64,000 bases of DNA. Origin: a virus. Both the position numbers and the translations under genes were made by a program. Position 1 is the first letter of the stretch, and each line of letters opens with the position of its first letter. The DNA is taken from IMG/VR virus record IMGVR_UViG_3300047560_002412, positions 62,001 to 126,000 of that record. One strand, given 5' to 3'. Under the pieces are notes generated by a model. The model was not told the DNA's origin and searched no databases. It saw only the letters and a program-made list of their open reading frames with translations. This document shows positions 25,295-32,240 of the stretch, one piece after another.

Positions 25295-25705
25295 TTAAGT
25301 AAAATACGGAACATATCTTTGTGTTCCGTTTATAGTAATCTGCATATACCCCGTTGGAACCACAGCGTTCGACGGGGTTCCTGTTGATGTAGACACCGCA
25401 GAAACAGCAAATACTCCGGCAGTTAAAGTATCTGTACTAGGGTTATAATATAAGTTAACATCAGTTCTAGGTGTAAAAGATCCAGTAGCTGAGTTAGAAA
25501 ATATTAGATAGTTTGAAGCGTTTGTAGAATTATCAGCGGTTATTGCAAGTGCCGCGGCAATTTCAAAAGAGTCATTTGTATCGTTGGGCGTTAGTGTAAT
25601 ATTTCCGCCCGCAGAAATAGTAAGTGTATCTCCTACTTGTTCTGCCCTAATAGTTGTTGCTCCAATTGTAATATTTCTAAACGCATCTGTGGTTGCGACT
25701 GGCAT
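25295..25705 (-). CDS. Small putative tail-fibre protein
   Basis: The 136-residue, Thr/Ser/Asn-rich, beta-type protein has repeats such as GNITLTPNDTNDSFEI and NLYYNPSTDTLTAGVF, a style common in phage fibre proteins. A late promoter (GATAAATA) and an AGAGGAG ribosome binding site precede the ATG at 25705. It is divergent from a tail-fibre gene at 25761. Probably a minor fibre or virion decoration protein. Confidence 0.6.
   Translation of the reverse strand: MPVATTDAFRNITIGATTIRAEQVGDTLTISAGGNITLTPNDTNDSFEIAAALAITADNSTNASNYLIFSNSATGSFTPRTDVNLYYNPSTDTLTAGVFAVSAVSTSTGTPSNAVVPTGYMQITINGTQRYVPYFT
25306..25329. terminator. Hairpin between convergent genes
   Basis: ACGGAAC and GTTCCGT form a 7-bp stem with a 10-nt loop, flanked by AAAAT on one side and TTTAT on the other, right at the tail-to-tail junction of two genes. 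It can act as a terminator in either direction, although the T-tracts are short. Confidence 0.5.
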
Positions 25706-25723
25706 AAAAACTCCTCTTTTGGA

Positions 25724-25731
25724 TATTTATC
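25724..25731 (-). promoter_or_regulatory. Late promoter motif GATAAATA
   Basis: It lies 19 nt before the ATG at 25705, with AGAGGAG between, and forms a divergent pair with the motif at 25746-25753. Confidence 0.6.
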
Positions 25732-25745
25732 GCAAAACAACTATT

Positions 25746-25753
25746 GATAAATA
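25746..25753 (+). promoter_or_regulatory. Late promoter motif GATAAATA
   Basis: It ends 8 nt before the ATG at 25761. There is no room for a Shine-Dalgarno sequence after the predicted start site, so the message would be leaderless or nearly so. Confidence 0.55.
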
Positions 25754-25760
25754 TCTTACT

Positions 25761-26903
25761 ATGAGCAAAAACAACATCGATCAAGCCTTAACTTACCTAG
25801 CAAGCAGCATTCAATCCCTAGTTGAAAATGCTGACAAACCCGGTATTAATCTTGCTACTTTTCATAAAGACCTTCCAAAAAGAAGTCTTAGCGGTGATCA
25901 CATTTCTGGTGGAAAAATCTTAGGATTTGCAAGTGCCGGAATCAACGACAAAGCCACAGCTGAACAAATTATTATCGAAGACAATAACGTTTATATTTCA
26001 AAAATAAAAACTGGACAAGTTTTAGGTGATCTATCTGTTGAAAAATCTGTGATTGCAGAAAATATTAATGTCTTAGGAACACTAAAAGCTCAAGTCATTG
26101 AAGTGAATGAATTAAAAGCTGATCTAAGATTTGAGAGATCAAGCTCGTTAGAGTTTAAAAAAACAGAACAAGAAGGTATTTTTGGTAAAGGCATTCTTTG
26201 GATTGGCGAAGGTAACGCTAAACAATTTGTGTACAACGGCAATCCAGATAGATTGTTTTCGTCTGAAAATCTTTATTTAGGAAAAGATAAACATATAGGT
26301 ATTGACAATATACCTGTTCTTTCTTCAACCGCTCTCGGAAACACCGTTACTAAAAGTAACTTAAGAGAAGTAGGTAGACTTAAAGGATTATTAGTTGACG
26401 GTGACGTTGTTATTGATCAATATGTATTCTATAATTCTACCGCTAGTCGACTTGGAGTAGGTATTGAATTACCCAATGCTGGTTTCTCTGTTGCTGAAGA
26501 CGGCATCGAAGTTATGGTTGGTAGTAGGGAACAGACCAGAGGAATCATTGGTACATACGCCAGTAAACAATTTGATATTGTAACGGATAATATATCACGC
26601 ATTAGTGTTTCAGCAGGTGGAGATATATTATTAGGAAATACTACAGAACAACCTATTCAAGTTTCAGTACATGGTAAAGTTGCCATTAGAGTTAAAAATC
26701 CAGATCCAGAAGTTGATCTGCATGTTGGCGGAGCTGTTAGATTCCACGGACACATTCATCAATACGCCGATTCGGCACCAACATCAGGAAACTTTAAACC
26801 AGGAGATGTTGTCTGGAATACCAACCCACAAACACATGCAGGATGGATCTGCGTTAGAGCAGGAAATCCAGGCGAATGGAAAAAGTTTGGTAAATTAGAG
26901 TAA
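25761..26903 (+). CDS. Tail-fibre protein, paralogue 1
   Basis: The 380-residue protein starts at 25761, behind the late promoter; the open frame extends to 25584 but crosses the divergent gene. It has a helical N-terminus (IDQALTYLASSIQSL), possibly for trimerisation, and a beta-rich body. Blocks such as GEGNAKQFVYNGNPDR, GRLKGLLVDGDVVIDQYVFY and SVHGKVAIRV recur in the next gene. It ends with GWICVRAGNPGEWKKFG, a closing module seen in many phage fibres. Probably a receptor-binding or fibre shaft component. Confidence 0.7.
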   Translation: MSKNNIDQALTYLASSIQSLVENADKPGINLATFHKDLPKRSLSGDHISGGKILGFASAGINDKATAEQIIIEDNNVYISKIKTGQVLGDLSVEKSVIAENINVLGTLKAQVIEVNELKADLRFERSSSLEFKKTEQEGIFGKGILWIGEGNAKQFVYNGNPDRLFSSENLYLGKDKHIGIDNIPVLSSTALGNTVTKSNLREVGRLKGLLVDGDVVIDQYVFYNSTASRLGVGIELPNAGFSVAEDGIEVMVGSREQTRGIIGTYASKQFDIVTDNISRISVSAGGDILLGNTTEQPIQVSVHGKVAIRVKNPDPEVDLHVGGAVRFHGHIHQYADSAPTSGNFKPGDVVWNTNPQTHAGWICVRAGNPGEWKKFGKLE

Positions 26904-26912
26904 GAGAAAAAT

Positions 26913-27767
26913 ATGTCAGACAAAATTAATCTTGCGTTAGATACAATTACAAAAGCGTTGAAAGATCTTGCTGAAGGACGAGAAGGGTCTATTAGTAATC
27001 CTACATTTGTTGAATTTAAATCAAACGACACCGGTCTTTATGGCAAAGGTTTCATTTGGTCGGGAGAAGGCAATTCTAAACAAATTGTATTCAATGGAAA
27101 TCCTGATAGATTTTTTATTTCCGAAAACATTGAATTAGGAAAAGACAAATCTGTATTGATAGATAATTCCCCTGTGTTATCAGCACACGAATTAGGGAAC
27201 AGCGTAATTAAAAGTAATTTAAGACAACTTGGTAGATTAAAAGGTTTATTAGTAGATGGTGATGTAGTTATTGATCAATATGTATTTTATAAATCTGCAA
27301 GCAGCAGAATTGGTGTTGGTATAGAAATGCCTAACTCTGCACTAAGCGTTGCTGAAGAAGGATTAGAAATTGTCATTGGGGCCGAAAATTCTAAAGGTAA
27401 AATTGGAACATTTGCCAGCAATGATTTAAACATAGTAACTGATAACACTCCTAGAATAACAATTGAAGCAGGCGGAAATATTAAATTTGGTAATAAAGCA
27501 GAAGGACCAATTCAAGTTTCAGTACATGGTAAAGTTTCTGTTGGTGTTCAGACTATGGACTCGCGGGCTGATCTTCATGTTAAAGGTCCTATTAAATTCA
27601 ACGACAAGTTACATCAATATAAATCAAGTCCTCCTGAATTTGGTTCTCATGAAAGAGGAGACATTGTTTGGAATTCAGAACCTGAAAAAGGAAAATCTGT
27701 TGGCTGGATATGTGTTCGATCAGGCGAGCCCGGAGAATGGTTACCCTTTGGCGAAATTAAAGGATAA
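26913..27767 (+). CDS. Tail-fibre protein, paralogue 2
   Basis: The 284-residue protein is a tandem duplicate of the upstream gene, lacking about 90 residues after the first helix. Shared blocks include GEGNSKQIVFNGNPDR, SNLRQLGRLKGLLVDGDV, SVHGKVSVGV and GWICVRSGEPGEWLPFG. Divergence is greatest near the C-terminal third, the usual site of receptor specificity. The following glycosyltransferase-like gene overlaps by one base (TAATG), which suggests that it acts on a fibre or a linked structure. Confidence 0.7.
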   Translation: MSDKINLALDTITKALKDLAEGREGSISNPTFVEFKSNDTGLYGKGFIWSGEGNSKQIVFNGNPDRFFISENIELGKDKSVLIDNSPVLSAHELGNSVIKSNLRQLGRLKGLLVDGDVVIDQYVFYKSASSRIGVGIEMPNSALSVAEEGLEIVIGAENSKGKIGTFASNDLNIVTDNTPRITIEAGGNIKFGNKAEGPIQVSVHGKVSVGVQTMDSRADLHVKGPIKFNDKLHQYKSSPPEFGSHERGDIVWNSEPEKGKSVGWICVRSGEPGEWLPFGEIKG

Positions 27768-28336
27768 TGAATTCATTAGTAATCGGTAACGGTGAAAGTA
27801 GAAAAAACGTAGACCTTTCACAATTTATAGATTATACACTAGTAGGATGTAACGCAATACATAGAGATATGTGTGTAGACCATCTTATATGCTGCGACAT
27901 GAGAATGGTGCGAGAAGCATTAAAAAATCCCAATAACAAAAAAACAATTATATACACTAGAAAGGAATGGCTGTCCTTTTTTCCTAATGTTAAAGAACTT
28001 CCTGACTTGCCTTATACTGGTTCTTTAAGAATAGATAATCCCTTTCATTGGAATAGCGGTCCTTACGCTCTATTAATTGCAGCAACCATGGCAGATAACA
28101 TTACATTAGTGGGTTTTGATCTATGGGGTAACAATAATAAAGTTAATAATATCTATAAAAACACATCAAACTATTCATCATCAACATCAAATGCTGTAGA
28201 TCCAAATTATTGGATATATCAAATTAAAAAAATATTTGAATTTTTTCCTAATAAAAATTTTACAATTTTAAATAATCCTAATTGGGATTTTCCTAAAGAT
28301 TGGCAAAAAAATAATGTATCGTTCCTTGCGTTATAA
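27767..28336 (+). CDS. Sialyltransferase-like (DUF115/GT42-type) protein
   Basis: The 189-residue protein opens with VIGNGESRKNVDLSQF (5-20) and VGCNAIHRD, and later has WNSGPYALLIAATMADNITLVGFDLWG (about 95-121). These blocks match the nucleotide-binding pattern of GT42-like sialyltransferases and DUF115 proteins (GNGPS.KN, SG..A...A......L.G.D). It is shorter than cellular members. Coupled to a tail-fibre gene, it may glycosylate fibres or alter a surface sugar; the donor and acceptor are unknown. Confidence 0.55.
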   Translation: MNSLVIGNGESRKNVDLSQFIDYTLVGCNAIHRDMCVDHLICCDMRMVREALKNPNNKKTIIYTRKEWLSFFPNVKELPDLPYTGSLRIDNPFHWNSGPYALLIAATMADNITLVGFDLWGNNNKVNNIYKNTSNYSSSTSNAVDPNYWIYQIKKIFEFFPNKNFTILNNPNWDFPKDWQKNNVSFLAL

Positions 28337-28354
28337 ATAACTTTATAGTACAAT
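28326..28354 (+). promoter_or_regulatory. Overlapping sigma70-like and late promoters for queD
   Basis: TTGCGT (28326-28331), a 17-nt spacer and TACAAT (28349-28354) form a moderate sigma70 promoter. Its spacer contains an exact T4 late motif, TATAAATA (28332-28339). Both would transcribe the leader and the QueD gene at 28438, allowing early and late expression. Confidence 0.55.
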
Positions 28355-28362
28355 AAGTCTAT

Positions 28363-28403
28363 AGAGGACTTGGCGTCATCCCTCTCAAAATACTCTGCTG
28401 CCA
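28363..28403 (+). promoter_or_regulatory. Pseudoknot-capable leader upstream of queD
   Basis: AGAGG (28363-28367) pairs with CCTCT (28381-28385) around a 13-nt loop. TGGC in the loop (28371-28374) can pair with GCCA downstream (28400-28403) across the A-rich linker CAAAATACTCTGCT. The shape and the first bases recall preQ1-I riboswitches, and the gene controlled would be queD. The linker is longer than in that class and key conserved bases are not all present, so the match is tentative. Confidence 0.3.
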
Positions 28404-28437
28404 TCAAACTCGCTCAACTTTATAAAGGAGACAAGAG

Positions 28438-28971
28438 ATGGCGAAATTTTATTCAACAAAAACATACGGTAACGACCGCGGCTTATCATGCTGTTTTAGA
28501 CAATGGCGTGCCACCCACAGCCACTGCTCAACATTACACGGATACTCAATTGGAATCAAATTAATTTTTGAAGCTGATACATTAGACGATAAAAATTGGG
28601 CTATGGATTTCGGTGGACTTAAAGAATTCAAAGCATGGGCAGATCATATGTTCGATCACACTTTGGTAATCGCCGAAGACGACCCAATGTTAGATCGTTT
28701 TAAAACAATGTCTGGTTGGAGTTCAAATCCAGAACACGACAATAATCCGGAACGTGTACAAGTTGAACCGTACCGCCGTAGCGGTGTTTGTGATTTGCGT
28801 ATTGTACCTGCGGTAGGCTGTGAAATGTTTGCCAAGATGTGCTACGACAAGATGGCTGAACTATTAGCATCAGGTAACCTAAGATATCCAATCAATCCAA
28901 GTGTAAGAGTTAAATCAGTAGAAGTATTCGAACACGGTGCGAACTCTGCAATCTACGAGGGCGATGCGTAA
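28438..28971 (+). CDS. queD: QueD-like 6-carboxytetrahydropterin synthase
   Basis: The 177-residue protein has the PTPS/QueD layout. HSHCSTLHGY (27-36) holds the candidate catalytic C30 and zinc-binding His residues, followed by MDFGGLKEFK (56-65), FDHTLVI (72-78) and a C-terminal VEVFEHGANSAIY with the catalytic His/Glu. HGY replaces the usual HGH, as I recall from other phage QueD proteins. QueD makes 6-carboxy-tetrahydropterin in the 7-deazaguanine pathway. With two QueC-like enzymes in the window it could supply precursors for modified phage DNA. AAAGGAG precedes the ATG. Confidence 0.85.
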   Translation: MAKFYSTKTYGNDRGLSCCFRQWRATHSHCSTLHGYSIGIKLIFEADTLDDKNWAMDFGGLKEFKAWADHMFDHTLVIAEDDPMLDRFKTMSGWSSNPEHDNNPERVQVEPYRRSGVCDLRIVPAVGCEMFAKMCYDKMAELLASGNLRYPINPSVRVKSVEVFEHGANSAIYEGDA

Positions 28972-29122
28972 AGTATGGCGAATCTGGGCTAAGGCCCTTG
29001 GAGAGAAAGCAGGGGCTACCAAGCAGGAAGCTGATATGGTAGCCCTTGTTCGAACTGCCATTATTCTTTGTTATATAATTACAAATCTTTTTATTGTGGC
29101 AGGCGTTATACGACATTGGTGA
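28964..29122 (+). CDS. Small membrane protein downstream of queD
   Basis: The 52-residue protein starts at the ATG 28964, inside the end of queD (8-nt overlap), with GAGGGCG as ribosome binding site. It has a basic N-terminus (MRKVWRIWAKALGEK) and one long membrane segment (IILCYIITNLFIVAGVI). I recall similar small proteins next to queD in other T4-like aquatic phages. Function unknown. Confidence 0.65.
   Translation: MRKVWRIWAKALGEKAGATKQEADMVALVRTAIILCYIITNLFIVAGVIRHW
29013..29045 (+). other. 9-bp inverted repeat inside a gene
   Basis: GGGCTACCA (29013-29021) and TGGTAGCCC (29037-29045) form a strong hairpin with a 15-nt loop, followed by TTGTT. It lies in the small membrane-protein gene. 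It might attenuate transcription or protect the queD message. It lacks a proper U-tract, so a terminator call is weak. Confidence 0.4.
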
Positions 29123-29126
29123 TTTA

Positions 29127-29822
29127 ATGATTAGTGTATTGTGTGTTCGATTTGGAAATAAGTATGGACCAGAATATGTGGAAAGACTACGCAATATGGT
29201 CGCTCGACATCTTACCGTGCCTTACGAATTTATATGCTTAACAGATGATCAACACCCTATAGAAGGTGTGAGAAGCATTATCTTAGCTGATCAAGGCTAT
29301 ACTAAAAAGTGGTGGCATAAAGTTCATATGTTTGATCCTGGACTTGGATTAAATGGAAGAATTTTGTATCTTGATTTAGATGTTGTTATAGTTAATAACA
29401 TTGATAAACTTGTCAAAGATTATACTAAAAATGAATTCCTAGGCATTAGAGATTTTAATAGAAAGTTTAATCCTGCTTGGAAAATTTTAAACAGCTCTGT
29501 AATGAGTTGGGTAGCAGGGCAGCATCCAGATATCTATACCGTTTTTAAAAATAACATGAATAAGGCACAGCAACTACACGGAGATCAAGATTGGATATTC
29601 CAAGTAGCCAAAGGTAGGATAATATTTTGGCCAGATCAATATATCATGAGTTATAAATGGGAAATTAGAGATAGAACAGAAATTTCTTTTGGAACCATGC
29701 CAAGAAAATTTAAAACAATTAAAAATCCAACCATTCCGATTGATTGTTCAATTTTGGTATTTCACGGAGATCCAAATCCACACGATGTTGAAGATCCTAT
29801 TATTGTTGACAACTGGCAATAA
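29127..29822 (+). CDS. GT-A glycosyltransferase-like protein
   Basis: The 231-residue protein begins MISVLCVRFGNKYGPEYV. It has FICLTDD (about 36-42), a Lys-containing KKWWHKVHMF segment and GRILYLDLDVVIVNNID with a DLD (DxD) metal and sugar-nucleotide motif near 88-90. The pattern HGDQDWIF follows. This resembles GT8-like and related GT-A enzymes. The ATG at 29127 follows the previous stop by 4 nt and is preferred over the in-gene start at 29094. Acceptor unknown; virion or DNA glycosylation are options. Confidence 0.65.
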   Translation: MISVLCVRFGNKYGPEYVERLRNMVARHLTVPYEFICLTDDQHPIEGVRSIILADQGYTKKWWHKVHMFDPGLGLNGRILYLDLDVVIVNNIDKLVKDYTKNEFLGIRDFNRKFNPAWKILNSSVMSWVAGQHPDIYTVFKNNMNKAQQLHGDQDWIFQVAKGRIIFWPDQYIMSYKWEIRDRTEISFGTMPRKFKTIKNPTIPIDCSILVFHGDPNPHDVEDPIIVDNWQ

Positions 29823-29834
29823 AGATTGTATAAT
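29806..29834 (+). promoter_or_regulatory. Consensus sigma70 promoter
   Basis: TTGACA (29806-29811), a 17-nt spacer and TATAAT (29829-29834). The expected start site, about 7 nt later, coincides with the ATG of the UvdE gene at 29841, so this transcript too may be leaderless. Confidence 0.8.
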
Positions 29835-29840
29835 AGTAGT

Positions 29841-30866
29841 ATGAATAAACGTATTGGCTTTGCCTGCAAATGGATCGACCGTCCTGATCAAGTAGACGGC
29901 ATTAAACCTAAAGACGAGTGTAAAATCTACAACACTGGTGCTACAACCGTAGCCTGGTTAAATAGACAGACACGAGATGTTGCTGAACAAAAGCTCTGGG
30001 ACCTAATGGTGCAGAACATTGAAGCCACTCGTAAACTTGTTGAAAGGGTAGGTACACTTGATGAAAATCTTAGAATGGTACGACTCAGTAGCGATATTCT
30101 TCCTGTATACACTGAGCCAAGTTGGGGCGGGTATTGGAGGAATTCCGACGTACGAGCCTATTGCGAAAAAGGATTTAGAACCATCGGAGATATTAGTCGT
30201 CAGACTGGTGTTCGGCTTAGTATGCATCCTGGTCAGTTTTGCGTGTTGGCGTCTGAGTCAGATGATATTGTAAATCGTTCAATTGAAGAGTTCGAATATC
30301 ATGTGGATATGGCTCGCTGGATGGGATTTGGCCAAACGTTTCAAGACTTTAAAATCAATGTTCATATCGCTGGAAGAAGAGGCCCAATGGGAATACGTGC
30401 TGTATTGGGCAGGCTAACACCCGAAGCACGTAACACACTCACAATCGAAAATGAAGAAATTACACACAATCTGGACACCTGTTTGGAACTTGCTGATATC
30501 GTTCCAATTGTACTTGACATACACCATCACTGGATTAACTCGGGGGAATATATTGATCCTAACGAAGACCGTGTTAAACGGGTTATTGATAGTTGGCGCG
30601 GTGTGCGTCCTACTTGCCATTACTCTGTTTCTCGCGAAGACGTACTCGTTGGTCATTCCAATGGATTACGTCCCGATCTTCCGACCCTCTTAGAATCTGG
30701 ACACAAAAAAGCAAAGCTCAGAGCACATTCAAACTTCTATTGGAATACAGATGTTAATGAATGGGCACTGAGCTTTAGAGATCATTTCGACATTATGTGC
30801 GAATCAAAGGCTAAGAATTTAGCCAGCTTTGATCTCTACCAACAGGCTTTAAACTGCGGGCTTTGA
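29841..30866 (+). CDS. uvsE: UV-damage endonuclease UvdE/UvsE
   Basis: The 341-residue protein matches the UvdE family: RLSMHPGQFCVL (the HPGQ metal-site motif, about 127-138), LTIENEE (metal-binding Glu) and VLDIHHHWIN (about 220-229). It nicks DNA 5' of UV photoproducts to begin excision repair, a plausible advantage in sunlit water. Start: ATG 29841, set by the promoter directly upstream. The 3' end overlaps the convergent gene by 18 nt. Confidence 0.9.
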   Translation: MNKRIGFACKWIDRPDQVDGIKPKDECKIYNTGATTVAWLNRQTRDVAEQKLWDLMVQNIEATRKLVERVGTLDENLRMVRLSSDILPVYTEPSWGGYWRNSDVRAYCEKGFRTIGDISRQTGVRLSMHPGQFCVLASESDDIVNRSIEEFEYHVDMARWMGFGQTFQDFKINVHIAGRRGPMGIRAVLGRLTPEARNTLTIENEEITHNLDTCLELADIVPIVLDIHHHWINSGEYIDPNEDRVKRVIDSWRGVRPTCHYSVSREDVLVGHSNGLRPDLPTLLESGHKKAKLRAHSNFYWNTDVNEWALSFRDHFDIMCESKAKNLASFDLYQQALNCGL

Positions 30867-31130
30867 TTTAGGCTTACGTCCGCCTTTCTTTGCACCTTCC
30901 TTTTTAGGAGCCGCTGGCTTCTTTTTAGCAGGTGCTTTCTTTTTAGGTTCTTGTTGTTTAGCCTGTAAAACTTCTACTTGAAGTTCTGACGGGCTTTTCA
31001 ATTCACCTTCAAATTTAGCAGCACTTACTTCTACTTCTGCCGGGGCTTTTGGCGCTTCTACTTTATATGGCGCTTCAGCTGGTTGTTCAGCATCTTTGCG
31101 ACCAAAAAGTTTTGCTAATAGTTTTAACAT
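30849..31130 (-). CDS. Lys/Ala/Pro-rich basic protein, histone H1-tail-like
   Basis: The 93-residue protein has an N-terminal helix (MLKLLAKLFGRKDAEQ), an Ala/Pro/Glu linker and a C-terminal tail of KKKAPAKKKPAAPKKEG type, like eukaryotic-style H1 tails. It should bind DNA or RNA electrostatically. It has an AAGGAG ribosome binding site and a late promoter. Together with the Hc1-like protein at 17633 it gives the phage two histone-like proteins. Confidence 0.65.
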   Translation of the reverse strand: MLKLLAKLFGRKDAEQPAEAPYKVEAPKAPAEVEVSAAKFEGELKSPSELQVEVLQAKQQEPKKKAPAKKKPAAPKKEGAKKGGRKPKSKPAV

Positions 31131-31150
31131 AGTTAAATCTCCTTGTTTGT

Positions 31151-31158
31151 TATTTACA
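31151..31158 (-). promoter_or_regulatory. Late promoter motif TGTAAATA
   Basis: It is 21 nt before the ATG at 31130 with AAGGAG between. The same octamer occurs before the gene ending at 34106. Confidence 0.5.
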
Positions 31159-31170
31159 TTCGTTGGCGGA

Positions 31171-31178
31171 ATTAAATA
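31171..31178 (+). promoter_or_regulatory. Late promoter motif ATTAAATA
   Basis: It is 28 nt before the ATG at 31206, with AAGGA between, and divergent from the motif at 31151-31158. Confidence 0.5.
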
Positions 31179-31205
31179 CTCTTATATGAGTTTAAGGACA
31201 AGATT

Positions 31206-32240
31206 ATGAAAATTTCAAAGATTCCAGGTTTGGGCAGATTTGGTGTGTTTATCGACGATATAGATTTTTATTCAATGACTGAGGAAGAATGGATAGAAAT
31301 TGGTCAGCTTCATTTAAAATCTTTGGTTACAATTTTTCGAAATGTAAATTTAGATCAAAAACTTTACGAAAAATTAATCACTAAACATGGAACCGTAGTT
31401 TATCTAGCATTTTATAGAATGATTAAAAAATATCAAACATGGGACGTTCCTAGTTTGATTGCGAACGATGTTGTTAATGGAATTCCTGTTGACCCCGATG
31501 ATAAAAAATGGGCTGCGACGGTATTAAGGATCATGAGCGACCAAGATGGAATGTCTCAAATTGTTAGTGGGAAGAAAAACGAAAAAGGAGAACCTCTTGG
31601 AATGTTTGCTGAAGGAGAGCTGTTATGGCACAGCAACGAATCTGGGAATTTATGTTTTGCTCCGGGAGTAGCATTATTAGGTGTTGAAGGAACTATTGGT
31701 AGTGCTACTGGATTCTTAACAACTGCAGATTGGTACGAAGAACAAACAGAAAGTTTTAGAAGTGAACTTGACGAAATGATTATTGAACATAAATTTACTC
31801 CTGGAAGAATTAATCCAGGACTTCGACAAGACCAAGATGACTTGATGTATAAAAATATGTGTCCTATTCCAAATGAACTTCCTTTGGTTATGCAAAATCC
31901 AATAGGTATCAAAGGACTTCATTATAGTGTTAACACTATTGAAAAAATTAAAGGAATGACTCAAGAAGAATCTCAATCTGTATTTGATTATATTAATAAA
32001 ACCTTATTTGTTGACAAATACATTTACGACCATTGGTATCAACAAGATAACGATTTATCTTTATTTGATAATTCAATTACCTTACATAGAAGATTAGGCG
32101 GTATAGCAAGTAGAACATGTTATCGTATTCAATATCAATATAACAAACTTGTACCGGACGGCAATCCTTATCTTCAAGAACCATTTATTAGTATGTATAA
32201 TCAAGAAATGGGAGACATTAAGAAAATTTTTGGAATGTAA
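31206..32240 (+). CDS. TauD-like oxygenase with altered iron site
   Basis: The 344-residue protein has the TauD/TfdA layout: LLWHSNESGN (139-148), GSATGFLTTADWYE (165-178), DNSITLHRR (288-296, H294) and SRTCYRIQY (302-310, with R303 or R307 as 2OG anchor). The usual H-x-D is H142-S-N144, with E145 next to it, so the facial triad lacks the normal carboxylate unless E145 serves. Halogenases also lack this carboxylate, although they have Ala or Gly. It is coupled by TAATG to a radical-SAM gene. Substrate unknown. Confidence 0.65.
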   Translation: MKISKIPGLGRFGVFIDDIDFYSMTEEEWIEIGQLHLKSLVTIFRNVNLDQKLYEKLITKHGTVVYLAFYRMIKKYQTWDVPSLIANDVVNGIPVDPDDKKWAATVLRIMSDQDGMSQIVSGKKNEKGEPLGMFAEGELLWHSNESGNLCFAPGVALLGVEGTIGSATGFLTTADWYEEQTESFRSELDEMIIEHKFTPGRINPGLRQDQDDLMYKNMCPIPNELPLVMQNPIGIKGLHYSVNTIEKIKGMTQEESQSVFDYINKTLFVDKYIYDHWYQQDNDLSLFDNSITLHRRLGGIASRTCYRIQYQYNKLVPDGNPYLQEPFISMYNQEMGDIKKIFGM

